Both the position numbers and the translations under genes were made by a program. DNA of 64,000 nucleotides from Amblyornis subalaris (Eukaryota; Chordata; Aves; Passeriformes; Ptilonorhynchidae). The stretch is from assembly GCA_018881555.1 (NCBI GenBank), contig JACAXG010000264.1, positions 468,279 to 532,278 of the forward strand, read 5' to 3'. Below, in pieces: positions 48,212 through 61,840 of the stretch (its first letter is position 1; every line of letters begins with the position of its first letter). Under the pieces are notes generated by a model. The model was not told where the DNA came from. It searched no databases and was given only the letters and a program-made list of their open reading frames with translations.

Positions 48212-48877
48212 ACATATGTGATCTTCTCAAAACATAAAGCTTCAGGGACCTCTTAAGCAGCAGTTACACATTTTTCAGCAGAGGTTCAGGGTAAGAATCT
48301 GTTCCACAAAGACTGCATTGGAAAAAAGTTGATCATACTGAGCAATCATCTTATGTGAAAAGGAAAACAAGCACACCCATGAATAGCTACTTTTTCTTGA
48401 TCACTTACTTTGGAACTGAAACAGTACCAAAAGCATTCAGGACACATAAATTGTGCATAATGCCCATCCTTTTGTGATGCACTATCTTGTACTTACAAAC
48501 ACGTGTTGGTCTGGACCAGGTAAACCACTAGTTCTGTATTTTACATTACATTTGATTAGTCTCACGGGCATGCTACATATCATGTATTTTACAGCTGGAA
48601 TTAAGACAAAAAGATTTTGGTGTTTGGGTTTTTTTCTTGTCTTGGACTCTTACAGGACAATGGCTAGGAATCCTAGCTCCTAGACTTATTTTTGGAAAAT
48701 AATTGGTGTTGCCTTTGAAGATGAGGAATGAAGAGATTCATTTGAGAATGTGATCTCTTTTTTGCTAGAGAAATTTTATGGTGGCTTGAAGATATTGTTT
48801 TGGTATCGTGATTATTCTCAGAGGAAATGATATTGCATGCAGTGTCCCAGTTCTCATGCATTAAATAGCTGCTAGTT
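48212..48877. other. No recognisable feature between two CR1 fragments
   Basis: The spacer between a plus-sense CR1 end and a minus-sense CR1 end. No gene was seen. Confidence 0.5.
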
Positions 48878-49500
48878 TCACAGAGTCACAGAATGGGTCG
48901 GGTAGGAAGGGACCACAGTGGGTCAGCTGGTCCAACCTCTTGAATATCTTGAATATCCACAACCTCTTTGGGCAATCTGCTACAGTGTGCAGTCACTGGC
49001 TATTGGCCTTCATGGCCACAAGGGCACTCTTGGCTCATGGACAGCGTGTTGTCCAACAGGACTCCCAGGTTCTCCTTGGAGCTGCNTCCCAGCAGGTTGG
49101 TCCACAGCCAATGGTGCAGGGCGTTATTCTTCCCTTGGTGCAGGACCCTGCATTTGCCTTTGTTGAATTTCAGAAGGTTNCCCTCCGCCCATCTCTCCAG
49201 CCTGTTGAGGTCCTTCTGAAGGCTCACAGCCCTCTGGGGTATCAGCCACTCCTCCCAGCTATGTGTCGTCAGTGAACTTCCTGAGGAGGCCTCTGCCCCT
49301 TCATCTCCAAGTCATTGATGGATAAGTTAAACAATGCTTGGCCTGATATTGAATCTTAGGGGACACCACTAGTGACAGGTCTCCAACTAGACCCTGTGCC
49401 ACTGATTACGGCCCTCTGGGATCTGCCAGTTCTCAATCCACCTCACGGTCCGCTAATCCAGCACATACTTCCTGAGTTTGTTTATGAGGATATTGTGAAC
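48878..49500 (-). mobile_element. CR1 LINE, 3' fragment with RT remnant
   Basis: The plus strand starts ttcacagagtcacagaatgg and continues with gtaggaagggaccacagtgg, the inverse CR1 3' end. A minus frame at 49000-49227 contains LQKDLNRLERWAE, LLKFNKGKCRVLHQGKNN and ENLGVLLD, the end of the CR1 RT protein. Further along, the plus strand reads ggggacaccactagtgacag and ccagttctcaatccacctca, corresponding to the GVPQGS-side of the RT domain. Two Ns (49086, 49180) and frameshifts break the frame. The 5' limit near 49500 is approximate. Its 3' end lacks the intervening UTR of longer copies, suggesting an internal deletion or a different CR1 subfamily. Confidence 0.9.
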
Positions 49501-49533
49501 ATGAGGAACATGTGTTTTACTGGCATGTTTGTT

Positions 49534-49578
49534 TATCTACGTGGCTTATATCTACATGGCTTACATCTACATGGTTGN
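49534..49578. repeat. 15-bp tandem repeat, 3 units
   Basis: tatctacgtggctta (49534), tatctacatggctta (49549) and catctacatggttgn (49564) stand head to tail. Units differ by one to a few bases. Confidence 0.85.
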
Positions 49579-51903
49579 TTGAAGGTGTATTTTTTATGAT
49601 ACTGATGGTAACTGACTGATCAATAGTAGAGAAGGTCTGATGGAGTGGTGGTTACCATGTCTGTGGTGGGAATCACTGGGATAATATTTTGGGTGGTGGA
49701 GGCCTTTGCTCTGTGCTAGATGTTCACCGAAGGATTATTAGTTCATGTTATTTGCAATATAGACTTCTGTGTTTGGCTCAGGAAGACTTTGCATGTTAAG
49801 GATCAGCTTGGAGGGCATGTAAAGAGGATGAAAGCACCAGCACAGAAACCTGTGAGCTTACAGAGAACAGAAATAAGTGGCCAAATGGAATAAACAATTT
49901 CCACAAAAAGGTGACTGTCCTCTGACTCCTGATATTCAAGAGATACAAAACACCTTCAAAAGATGTTCCTGGGAAATAAAAAGTCTCTTGGCTTCTAGGA
50001 GTCATGAGATTAATAGAGGTACAGGTTTTATGGCACATAACAGTTTCTCAGGCTCAGTTAAACTGTTGATGCTCCATCAATGAATTTTTGTTGTTCTTTT
50101 AAAGACAACTGCAATGGGGATAAAGGAGAGATACTAAATGACTGAATATTGCTTATAGTTCTATTCATTAAGAGCTGTTCCTGTATATTGTTTTCTTTAG
50201 AACAGAACAATCTGTGCTGAAGCTTCTGACAGTACACACAGGTTAAATGACAAAATATAAAAAAATACTTTTTTATAATAAATTTAGCTCTCATTTAAAG
50301 AAAACATAATAAAATAGAAAAAGTAGGAAGGCATTTCATTAATTACTGAACATTTACATCTCCTATTTCTCTGTCTATACTTGATTTGATCAAGCAGAGT
50401 TAATTCAACCTGATTCAGCTATTCCTCAGAGTTTTAGAAAGTAATGAAAGTTCAAAAAAGGCTAGACATTACTTTTTTTATGAGGCTTCTTATGTAATGT
50501 AAGATTCAGTGCAGCATATTTATTTTCATATGCTTCAGTGCATTATATTAGGAATTAGTCCAAAGTTCTGACTTTAAATGGTTGCCTTCCTAATTAATTA
50601 AAAATCATGAAATATATTGAAAATATTTAAAGATGCCCCTCTCAGATGCAGCTATAAGAATATTTTCTCTCAGTGTACAGATTAGAATGGATTTCAGAAA
50701 TTTTTAAAATATTGATTTTTCATACTTTCAAATTAATTTTTTCTGCAGATGTAATAAGTTTAATAAATTGGCATTCAGATACACCAGATGTAATGAAATA
50801 TACAAAACCTGATGCAAGTATCATTTCAACAAATAAATTGATTCATGATAATCGAGTTCCCTTTCAAAAGCACTAGAAATGTTCTTTTGAAAAACTTCTC
50901 TTAAAGGAAAAAAGTTTTCTGAAAAGATGAACAAAAAACCATTTCCCCTCGTTTTTTTCTGGAGAGTATTTCTTATGCCAGTGGTGTAAAGGTGGTCATT
51001 CTCTTTAACAACACTTGTTTACTTAATATCACCGTGAGAGTAGCTTTAGTTCGTGCAGAGCTGCTTAGTAAATCAAGCAAACCAATCCTTCTGTGGCTTT
51101 TTGTTTCTATAAATAAAAAAGATAAGAAAATAATTTGTCTGCCTTTCACAACTAATTTCACACTCAACTCGTGCAAGACTCAGCATATCATTTCAATCTA
51201 CTTTGTGCAAAAGGACTTTTGAGATCAATGGGGATGCTTTGGTCTCAGATAACCAGATAAAAATTTAGAGAACATCCTTTGGTTTGTAGTTCTTATGTCA
51301 GTGTGTACGTCGACAAAGCTTGTGCTGACCCTGTCACTGTCTTCCTGATGTTTTGAAGCGTGCACTTCCAGATTTAGTTTTCATATGCATGTGTTTTAGA
51401 GTAGAAAATATTTAACAGTGCACTCTAAATAAAGTTGGCACATACTACTTTTATCTGGTGAACTGAAAAGCTTTGTGCTTTCTGTAGGACAGTACTAGAG
51501 CCTGGCCTTCATACATATGCCTGAGGCAGAAGTATCATGTCACAGTGGCATGAACTCTCTAAAGCTCGGTAGTACTGTGGTGAATGGGCATTGGTCCAGA
51601 GCAAAATGATGGATCAACAACTTCCAGGGTGGTTTTAGCAGATGAGGTCACCAGGACAGAGAAATGCCTTGATTAACCTCCTGGTCTGTGGATATTGAGG
51701 GTGAGGAGAATTGATAACATACCATCATCAGGGAATGCATCAACTCACACAGGAGCTTGTGTGATGTGATGCATGATTTTGATGTGATGCTTTGGAAGGC
51801 TGATGCAGATGTGACTTCTTAAGATGGAGAGCCAAAATCATACTGTCTGTTTGTGTGTTTGTGGTAACACCTGTTCTGTTTCTTCCTTTACTGTTTTGAG
51901 AGT
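49579..51903. other. A+T-rich sequence without recognisable genes
   Basis: No gene or transposon was recognised. Frames are short and without motif. Confidence 0.5.
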
Positions 51904-51908
51904 TCTCT

Positions 51909-52280
51909 GCTCAGAGTTTGGAATGAAACGCAGGAGGCGCTAAGATGTCCTTCTAATCAGGTCGTTTATTAAGTTCTTATCTATAGCATGGCAGCACAGA
52001 GCATTCTCTAAGTTGGTAAGGTGGAAAATGGCCTTGAACTGTGAGTTCCAAGGTTGTTTAAAGTCTAATTTATCCAATTATAGACTGCCAACTAACATGT
52101 TTTTACTTATAATCCAGTGACTGTTCATTTAGCGTCTGCATTGCAGGCTTTCTGTACCAATGATTAAACTATTCAGACTTGTGAAGAAGAAGGAAGAAAG
52201 AAGAAGTAAAAACCCACACCCAAAATTCTCCATCTTGCCACTAATACATTGCTAACAATTCATAAACCCAAATTTCTACA
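51909..52280 (-). mobile_element. Short solo LTR, minus sense, 5-bp TSD
   Basis: Seen: on the minus strand the element starts TGTAGAAATTTGGG and carries a TATA-like attataagtaaaa (52101-52113 on plus), an AATAAA signal (tttatt on plus at 51965-51970) and about 55 bases of U5. A direct repeat, tctct, flanks it at 51904-51908 and 52281-52285. With this TSD the sense 3' end reads ctgagc instead of the canonical ...CA, so either the end has mutated or the true boundary is shifted by a base or two. The 5-bp TSD points to ERVL-like, but the class is not certain. No internal region adjoins it. Confidence 0.7.
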
Positions 52281-52285
52281 TCTCT

Positions 52286-55200
52286 ACATATTTCACCCAG
52301 TGATAAACTGCTTTTTAATCACACAGTAGAAATCTTAGTACTATCATCAGATAAGGGAATTCTTTTCCAAGGCCTCAGATCAAACACTGTATGATTCTGA
52401 AAATCATACCTGTTAATATTGAAAGATTATAATTATTATTTGATCTCTGGGTTCTGACGTGTTCAGGAATGAATTTGACTCTTGGTTATGCTAGCACCAA
52501 GAGAGCTAATAAAAACCACATTACAAAATGGGCTCTGGCACTGTTTCCCTGCTGCAGCATGAAGACAAATGACAGTATCATGAAACCTCCTCATAAAACA
52601 TTTTGTGTTCAATCATGTTTCCTTCTGGTCTCTATCCTGTCAGTGAAACAAAAAGCTTAAAATGTAGCAGAGGCCTGAAGAGGTATCGTCATTTTAAAAA
52701 GCAGAACGACTTCCAAAATCTTAATAAAAATGATACCAAATAATCTGGAAATAATTTGCTGCTTTTTAAAAGATGAGGAAATGTTATAATTTTCTTCAAT
52801 TAAAAAATGTATTTACTTAGGTAGAGGAAAAAAACCAAACCAAACCACAAACCTTACTTGAATAATTAAACTAGATTTTGGTGAAGGGCTTTTTAAAAAA
52901 TTTATTCTTCCTTCTTTGTCATCGTATCAGATTTTGTTATTACAAAAACCAATAACAAACAGAAAAACCTCAGCAACCAAAAAAAAAGGAATAAAATGAC
53001 ACAAAGGAAAATGCTGTGGAGCCAAAGGTAAGCAATTTAAGATAAATAAAAGATATCTAGTTTTACACTGTTTCATGGCTGATTGGTAAANCACAAATCC
53101 ATTTAAAAGCCTAAGACAAAAATGGCTTAGAAGTTAATGGGTAGCTCAAAATAACCCCTATGAAGCAAACTGAGGGAAAAACTGCTTGATATTTTCTTTC
53201 CCCTAGCTTTTCTTGAGAAAGAGAAATAATTTTCTTGATGATCAGTACTTCCAGTTTTTTGCAAGGCTAAGGAGCATCTGTGTTTCCAAGGGAGCAGAGA
53301 ATTTTGTGTTTCATTCAGTAGAAAAGTGTATTTGCCAAAACTCGATCCAGAGGGGAACAGGCCGTGGGGTAATGTGGCAGCCAGGAACCAAGCCTGTCAG
53401 TCTTTTGCAGAAAGTTATTCTCTGATTTTATTGATGTACAAATTATGGTTTGAGACAAAACTAGCCAACAATTTTTTTCAAAATTACCTGCATTATTTCA
53501 ATAGCTTTAGCAACTGTCAAATAGAGTTTCACAGACCCTGTTCATCTGGACCTATTTGAGTGACAAATTACTGAATTCTGTTAATGCCATAAAAATTTAT
53601 GACTGCTTTCAATACTTGAGCAGATATTGATCCAATAAAATTTTTATTATGCTGAAGAAAGAAATTACCTTTGTAATGATCTTACTGCATAACCAGTATG
53701 TATTGCACAGTATGTGGAAGGGGTGGGCAAAAGGAAAGTCTCTCTTNAAGGAATTATTTTTATGCAATCCAGCAAGAAACCATCCATCCAGTGAAGTTCT
53801 AATGATATTTAGATCTGCAGAAAGCTGGCAAATAGAGACTTTGACAGCTTATTAACCCCTTGATTTCTGACAAAGAGGAAAACCTGTGCAACTGCCTATG
53901 GTTTAGTTTTATGGTGCCAGGAAAACCTGGCAACTTCCTATGCTGAAGGCCTGGAAAATCTGCTGTGGCTTCAGGAGACTCAGTGGAGTTTGTGAAACTT
54001 GTGAAGTAACACGAGCAGTAAACTATCAGTCCTGTTCTGACTGATCTTTTCATGTATGCTGACACAGGTACTAATGAGCACATTGTAAACCTCACTTCAG
54101 AAATGTTCCTGTATAATGATCCGTTTTTTACCCTTTTGTCTTGTTTTGAACTTACAGACTTTAAGAAAATATGGTAAATTGGATTGAAAAAAAACCAGCA
54201 AGTCTTAAGTGGTTTTATTTTTTTGGACATCAGTTTTAGAATGTTTTCTTCTTAATAGTTGTATGGTCAGGTATTATCACATTAAAATACTCTTGGAAAG
54301 CTGCATGCTATCCTAAATCTGAGATCTACCCTTAGACCTCAGAAAACAAAATCATAAGATCATTGTTGCTTGCAAGGTTTGTCCCTGAGGACCTTAGATC
54401 AATAGACATTTGGAATAATAAGGCTGAGCTGCAATTTTCCTTTGATGTGGGCTAAAGAAATAAGAGCAAGAGCAAAAAATGCAATGGGACACTAGTAAAA
54501 GCAAATAAATATGACATGCTCCCAAACTCAAGAGAATGCAGATTTTTCTTTCTCCACTGTTCGAAGTCAGGAGAGAAAGTTTGCAGGAGTTTTGTTATTC
54601 TGTGACTGCAGACAGCAGAAATGATATTACTGGGTACCATGGCAAAGAAGGGGCCGGTATGAATGTTACATTACCAGTCTCTTAAGTCAGCCTGAATATT
54701 CATTTTCCATCACGTTACACTACTATAGGTTGAGACTATTTAATATTGATATGCCAAGTAGTGAATTTCTTAGACACAGAAGTATTACTAACACCTTTGT
54801 TCCCTGAGTTTGCAAATTCATTTCTGTAACATTTTCCTTTGTGGCCTTCTTACTATGAATACATGGAATCCTTTAAAAATCTGGACTTGCTGTGGGAAAA
54901 ACCTTGTAGAACTCACTCATTTCATCCCCATGCTACAGCTTTGTGAACAGTTGCATTTGTACAGTTGCAATTAATCTTTTTTCTTGTCTAGCTTGAACGT
55001 AGCTGTGGCACAGCGATATTAGCAAAAAGGCCATGTGGGCTCCTGGTTATCCACTTCATCTTTTATACCAATACCATGATTAACTTTGCATCTGCCATTA
55101 ATGACTCAGATAAAAAAATGCAGTCATGTTTACAAAATATTTTAGTTTCACAGGCTCATGGGAATATACTTCCTTATTATTGCTTTTGTGTCAGTAGTGT

Positions 55201-58200
55201 TTTCTGTCAGATCTGTGGATTTAGTATGGGAAAATACCTTTGGCTGTCAATTGTTTGTCATTTGTGACTACATCAACTAAAAGACAAAGCTAGCTAATTT
55301 TCCTTAGCAAGCCACTGNAGGGGAAACACTGTCAAATTCCATCTGTCTGCAGTTCAGCTGGAAAGAGCAGAAACACCTGCCTGAAGGGATGGAGCTGTGC
55401 AGCTCTGAAGCCACAGGACCAGAGCGCTCTTACTCAGATGCCGAAAACCTGTCGGGTGTAATCGGAAGAGACCTTTTCAAGCCTTCAGAACATGACATCA
55501 TTGTAGCATAGATGAAACTGTGAAAATTCAGATGATATTTATGTAAAAAGGATATGGTACAGAAATACCATAAAATAAAATCACTTCATGTTTAAGCATA
55601 CATGTTGTCTGGATACAATTTTCCAGAGCAGGACACTTTATTTTGAAGGGAATGCAACCTCATTTTGTAGGGGAGGTTATAACTCGTGGCATTTGCCTTT
55701 CCTGTCTGACTTTCACTGTTTCTGTAACAGATTGAATCTCTGCATCTTGCATTTAAAATTTAATAAATAATTTTCTCTTAGGTGAAGAAGAGGCAATGTA
55801 TTTGTATTCAATCAAAGCTTCTTCTCACTGTCAGCATTCATCTCTGTATTTTTAGAGCATGTAATATTTCAAGAGGTAACAGCTGGGCTTTGTTTGTTTT
55901 GAATTGTGTACCAGTTGTAAAGGAAAGCAGCAGTCTTAAAGTTCTGTTCATGGAAACCTCTTGTGGGTCTCCCAGATGTGAGGGAGTCCCCAGCAAGTTG
56001 CTCTGTGTCCCCTTTCCCCCACAGCCAAGGGTAAGGGTCTGTCAAGAACAAGGACAGAACATGTCCCAGGTCCAAGGCTGCATACCCAGCTGATCTCTTA
56101 ATGAAGACGAATGGTTCTTTCTCATCTCAGCAATTATATAAAGCCTCAACACCATTTTCTTTCTGAACCCTGTTCATTGCTGAACTCTACTGCATTATAT
56201 ATTTCAAGAGCGTGAGAATGGCTTATGGTGAGAAGAACCAAAGCTTCCTTTAGCTGGGGAAATCTGTGTGTATGTGTGGCCAGCTTTCCCCAGGGACTGC
56301 TCCACATGTTCAAACTTTATGTGCATGTTGAGAGGCAAAGTGACAAAAGGTGAAGGTACAGTGAAAGGAAACAGTCACAGAATACTTAAAAAGTACAAAA
56401 AAAAAAGTAGGATATGTGGTGGTTGGTTCACANACAGGTGAAATAAATACAAAGTGATACAGGATGAGACAGTTTTTCTTCAAATTTAAGGGTTTGCACA
56501 GAATATACAGGAGTCTCTTCTCTCCCCTGAAGCAAGATACTCAAACTGACAAATTGCTATCTAGGATGATGATGAACCAAATAATATCTCCCCATACATG
56601 TCTGATAAGAACCTGGTATAACTTGAAAGCTGAATGAAATTATTCAGCGTATTATTATAGACGTACAAAAATTGTAACTCTTTCCCACATCACTGACAGA
56701 AAGCAGACAACCCAGTTTTCCTGATGTTTGTACTTCATAAAGTAGTGCTTACATATTTCTCTAATGACAGTCCAGCCACAGGGATGGACTAAGAGCCTGA
56801 GACAACAAACTGTGCATTGCCTTCTAAACTACCAAAGACATTTGAAAAGTTCTCGGCATGCTTGTATCCCTCAACTAATTCATTCTGATCACAGATAGAC
56901 CCATTCAATTTTAATTTGTGCAAAAATTATCATCAGTCTTTCCAGAAGCAAGTCAGACTTTTCCATGATGAATTTCCTCAGCCTTTCTTCTTTTATGCAC
57001 CAAATACTCTTGTATTTGGCTGTAGAACATCCTTTCCTATTCTGAATGTGCCAAAAAAGTATGTGTTGCTGACGGTTTGGTTAGAAGAAGATGGATTTCA
57101 CTCTCTGTCATGAGATCCCATCACGTAAAAATCGCCTGCTCTGGCACCTCTAATGTCAGACTCAGATATTCATGTGCATCTGAACTTTCTTCCAGTGAGG
57201 TGCACCTCATGCTAAAAGAGCCACCTCCATCATCTCCAGCTTTGCTAAGAGCCCAGGAAAAGAGACGGTGGTACCTGTGGGACAGAGGGCTCAGCTCTGC
57301 CACTGGCTGATGTCCAGGCTACGGGAAAGTTCAAGAACCTGAGTAAAGAGGCACACAAGACTCAGCCCCAGGTGAGAAGCAGAGACAATTTCTTCACCCT
57401 CCTCAGGTGAAGGTGGTATATGCAGTAGCACAGCTATGGGCCAAAGGCCTTCCTTCACTTTGATCAGGCTATGCATTATTGCTGTCCCTCCATTTGAAGG
57501 AGAACTCCTGGTCAGGCACCAAGGGCAGCAAGCTGCAGCACTTATTACCTTGTTTATATTAATGTGGGGTAGATCTGCTGTCCCAGTTTTTATGGCACAG
57601 AAAGTAGACATAGCCAGGGAATAGCTGTTCCACATTGGGATGCACAATTCATCCCTTGGTGTGGGGCACAGCTGCTGTTTTCCTTTCCCTCGTGGAATAC
57701 AATTGAAAGTGTGTGGAGCTCTGTAATACACAAGTCAAGACTGCCATTTTTGTGCTGGTAGGATGAACACATCCTTGCAGAAAGGACACCACCATTGCTC
57801 TGCTGGTATAGTATCAACGTTCTGCAGTCAGAAGATAGCAAATTCCCACCTGCAGAGAGTGGGAATTGCAACAAACAGGGAAGTAAAACACCAGGGCAGG
57901 GAATTCAGAGAGAGACAGGGCTACCAGGGTAAGAATATCCCACAGAATGCCAAAGATGGGCTTTTTGAAGTAAGCTGCTGAAAATTTCTGGAAAGAGAGG
58001 GAAAATATAATATCTCTTTCATTTATTCTTTACTTGAGTAAAGTCTCTGAGGAAGCATGTTGTTATAATTTGAAATTATGAGTGTATTATAAATTGCATT
58101 ATAAATCATTCATTTAAGTCAATATGTTTCTTTTACAGCTGTGTGCAGATACATAGGAAGGCATTTTGAACAGCACTAAAGTAAGGGAGAAAGAGTAAGA

Positions 58201-60350
58201 AAGTGAAATGAATGTAATTCTACCACTGACATGGTCAATATTTTATTATGGCTTCATAAATCTAACTGTCCCAAACTGTCCTTGGTAAAAAAGTGAAACA
58301 AATTACTGTCATCAAGTTCCCTGTAGGTGTTAATGTGTGACATTACTGTGGTCTCCTCTCTCTGCACAGTACTGAATCATTCAACTGGAAATGCAACATT
58401 GCTTTCTTACTTTGCAACTGACAGGGATTATTGTTTGCCCAGTCAGAATCTGGCAAAATGAAGGGGCTAGAGAAAAATCATGTCTCAGTGCTGTTTCTGA
58501 AACAAAATTCTCTAGCCACCATTAAGAAACACCAGACAGAACCTGCTATGTTAGAAAACCTCAGCCTTAAGTAACTGATGTAAAGATTTTGTTTGCTTTT
58601 CCAATTGCATTAATAGAAACTTACCGAATTTTATATTTTTTACTCAATTTTTTCACTTCCTCTGCTAAGAATGTATGCCCTTAACAAAACAGTTGAGAGC
58701 CACAACTTGGAAAGTGCTTGGCTTATTGTTGACATTGTCCTTCTGGAGGGTGGTTCATTTTTCAGAGAGATCTTAGTTTGTAAAACCAATTAAGTATGTG
58801 ACCAATTTATTGTGATTGAAGATGAGTGAACATTTGGGAACTCATTTTTTACAGGAGCAGAAGTACCTGATGGAACATGATGACAAGCCCTATTTGGAAC
58901 AAATGCCAAACTCTGGAGGGGATTGCAGTCTAATAAAAGCATATTATAGATTTGCTCAAGTGCATTCATAAAAACCACCAAGGTAGTTCTTGGGCTTGCA
59001 GTAGGATTCAGAGTTTGCTGCCTGGCTGCAGCTCTGGAATGTCAGGGAGACAAACTAGTCTCTTTCCCAAAAGTAGGGAGATCGTTTGTCAAGGCAATGT
59101 AATGTGTAATGACACAGATCCATTTAGAAGGTGCATCAGTCTTGAGTAGCATCATGAGAAATTAACCAAATNCTGAAAGAAAAAGTATATTCATAATTTA
59201 TTTTTTAAAAATTCCATGAATGACACTAACCTAAATAGTCTTTCACTTGCTTCCTTAAGTCAGTGGTCACACTAGTGTGTTCAGGACATATGCCTGTACT
59301 CATGGATTTACATCACATAAATGCTGTAGTCATGGGCTAGTTACTACCTTTTACTGATAGTCACCACAAAGAGGCAAAAATTGAATCTTTGGGTGGTGAT
59401 CCAGATCTCCAGTCCTTGTGCTGGTGTCACTTTCACTGGTTACTCCAGGGAAGGTTAAGCCTAAGGGTGGAGTGGGATGCAGAACAGTGTACTTGATGTA
59501 TCAGGAGCTATAGCTATAAGGGAAGATAAGCATCAGAGAAAAATCCGCAGGTCTATTAATCCAATTTATTGAATACTCTGAAAATATTTTTTCCCTTAAA
59601 AATTTCCTGAAGCAGAAGTAAATAGTAGGAAAACACTTTTATGAATCACTTTAAAAATAACCAGACTATTTTTCTCTAATGACACAGCAACATTAAGATC
59701 AGTCTGACCTGGGAACATTTTGTCTTTTAATTAAAAGGGGCATCAGTGAATTCTTCCTTGCTGCATACAATCTAGCCAAAATTCTTTCAATAGAGAGTAA
59801 ATTTAACTTGTTAGATGCCGCTGTAACTAAGACCTTCTGGTATGAGAGCAATATTATGACAAAAACCAGCATAATTCATACTGATGTTATCTTGTCATTC
59901 CATGCAACAGCTTTCTAAAGAGAATGAAGGACTTTCATTTAGCAGCAAAGAAAAAGTGTTCCATGTTGGTAGGAACTGAGTAGAAAAGTGTCTTCAATTC
60001 ATTAAGCTGTGCTGAATATTGAAGCTATTTTTCACTGCATTTCCAAAAAATAGATAGTCTATTTGTTCTCAGATGATTGTCACATTCTCATTCCATTTTT
60101 AGCAGTTATTCACTAAAGTCTTGCAACAAGGAAGGAGGANTGAGGATTATACTGGATTATACTATTTGCATTGTAGATTTTACATACACACATGGACACA
60201 TGTGCAGTTACAGAAAATGTTCCGTGGACCCTGTGTATGCGGCAGAAGAAAAGCTCTTACTTCCAGCTCTGGGCTGAGAGGCCTTGCTCACCCCTGACTG
60301 GCCATCTGTGGAAGCAGAGGATCTCTGAGTTCACGGTAGGAAAGAAGAGA
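52286..60350. other. A+T-rich sequence without recognisable genes
   Basis: No gene or transposon was recognised. Minus frames of 143 codons (53799-54230) and 146 codons (57291-57731) show no motif. A/C-rich low-complexity runs lie at 52833-52855 and 52940-52990. Confidence 0.45.
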
Positions 60351-60368
60351 TGCTGCTGCTGCTGCTGC
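60351..60368. repeat. (TGC)6 trinucleotide run
   Basis: Six uninterrupted TGC (CTG) units followed by a T-rich stretch. It is short, with no coding context recognised. Confidence 0.9.
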
Positions 60369-61740
60369 TTTTCATTTTTTTTTATTTAAACGCACAATGG
60401 TTGGCGGTTACCTGCGGCTCTTCAGTGACTGAATCAAGACTGGGTAAAAGGAAAACACCAATTAAAATACTTAAATACTAAGTAATTTCAAAACACTTTT
60501 GTAATCAAGTGCTCTTGCTCCATGGATTCTGTAAAACATAGCATGCTCATGCCTTTGTCACTGTGCATTCCTGGTCTATTTATATATTCTTTGATAGATT
60601 TCAAACCCACCACTTCGCAGTAACTATAATGAGGAATGATGATCCACTGGCGAAAATAGCCTTGATTCAGTCTGCACTGCAATAGGTAAGACCATGTCAA
60701 GGGCAAGGCATCAATATGCTGTTTACTAAGATCTTTGGAGTCAATCTCAGCAATGTACTCAGTGATTTTGGGTGTATTATTGAATGTCAGTTGTCCTCTC
60801 ACCAAACTGCTAAGAATAGATTTTGCTATAAAAAGGTAGGATTTTGCCATTCAGTATTCTTTGCTTGCTCCAATATGGAAAGTTACCAAAAAAAAAAAAA
60901 AAAGGTAGGGGAAAAAACCCTATTGCTATTGCTTGCAACATACACTGAGAGGGATTGCCCAGACTGACCTGGAAATCAATGGTCCCAGCTTTTTCTGGGA
61001 GAGTTGAGTGCTAACCATCTCTTGAGTTGGGGCGGTGTGCCAGCCCCCTGATGGCAGAGGCTGAGCTCCCCTGAGCTAAGGCCACAGAAAACAACAGATA
61101 TTTGTGCCAATCACTCCCAGAGACCTGCGCTCTGTTTTAATGCTCTGCAACAGAGCTCAGTGGGGACCTTCCTATAGGCATGACATCACAGAGCCTGAAA
61201 ATTCCCCAGACCCACAGAAACTCTTCAAAGCCAGACTGCAAGTGTGTGCCCAACATTGGAAATCAGAACTTGGTCTCAGAGCTTTGAATTCATAGGGCTT
61301 TTTGCAGCAAATTTAACTTNACATGAACCAAGTGCACTGCTCTCCAATTTTGATATGTTCTTTTGAAGATATCTGATAGTGCAGGGGAATGTAAATCATT
61401 CATGGGGAACTAAAAATATTGATGATACGTTGTGATGTTTCCCCCTTGGTCTCAGATGTTTATCAGCTATAAAGTTCTCTTGGCTCCTCTTGAGGATTTT
61501 AAATTTAAAATAAGCAAGTGAAATCCAGTCAAAATTTCCTTAAGGACATACCTGCTTTTCCCAAATGAAAAGGTAACATCCAAAGCATGAATAATCTGTT
61601 TTATAAAATTAATATGCAGCAATGAGCTCTAGCTTTGGGCTTTGACTTCAACTTAATTATCTGTTAGCATTTCAGAGATCATTTATTCTACCAGAATCTC
61701 TTCTCCAGATGTTATATAACTGCATTTCAAGGACTGTGCT
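60369..61740. other. Sequence without recognisable genes
   Basis: A 120-codon minus frame at 60488-60850 has no recognised homology and is noted as a finding. A poly-A run lies at 60888-60903. Nothing else was recognised. Confidence 0.45.
60888..60903. repeat. Poly-A run of 16
   Basis: Sixteen adenines, followed by ggtagggg. No retrocopy was recognised directly upstream. Confidence 0.9.
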
Positions 61741-61840
61741 CTGCTTTCAGGTTAATACCAGTGTAGCTGAAAGCAATTTTCTTCACTGGGTTGACTCCTG
61801 ATTTACCTCAATATAACACCAAAAATAGAATGTGGCCTCA
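61741..61840. repeat. Possible ancient amniote interspersed repeat
   Basis: taccagtgtagctgaaagca and gactcctgatttacctcaat followed by atagaatgtggcct resemble an old dispersed repeat I recall from archosaur and turtle DNA ('ctgatttacaccagtgta ... agaatttggcc'). The match is partial and from memory. Strand and family are not assigned. Confidence 0.4.

Noticed and set aside
51215..51250. gagatcaatggggatgcttt as another ancient-repeat copy
   Set aside because: Only one short word resembles the pattern and the flanks do not.
53799..54230. 143-codon minus frame
   Set aside because: No motif and mixed composition. Among many frames in 64 kb, a few of this length are expected.
57291..57731. 146-codon minus frame
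   Set aside because: No recognised domain. It overlaps plus-strand frames of similar quality, and there is no independent support.
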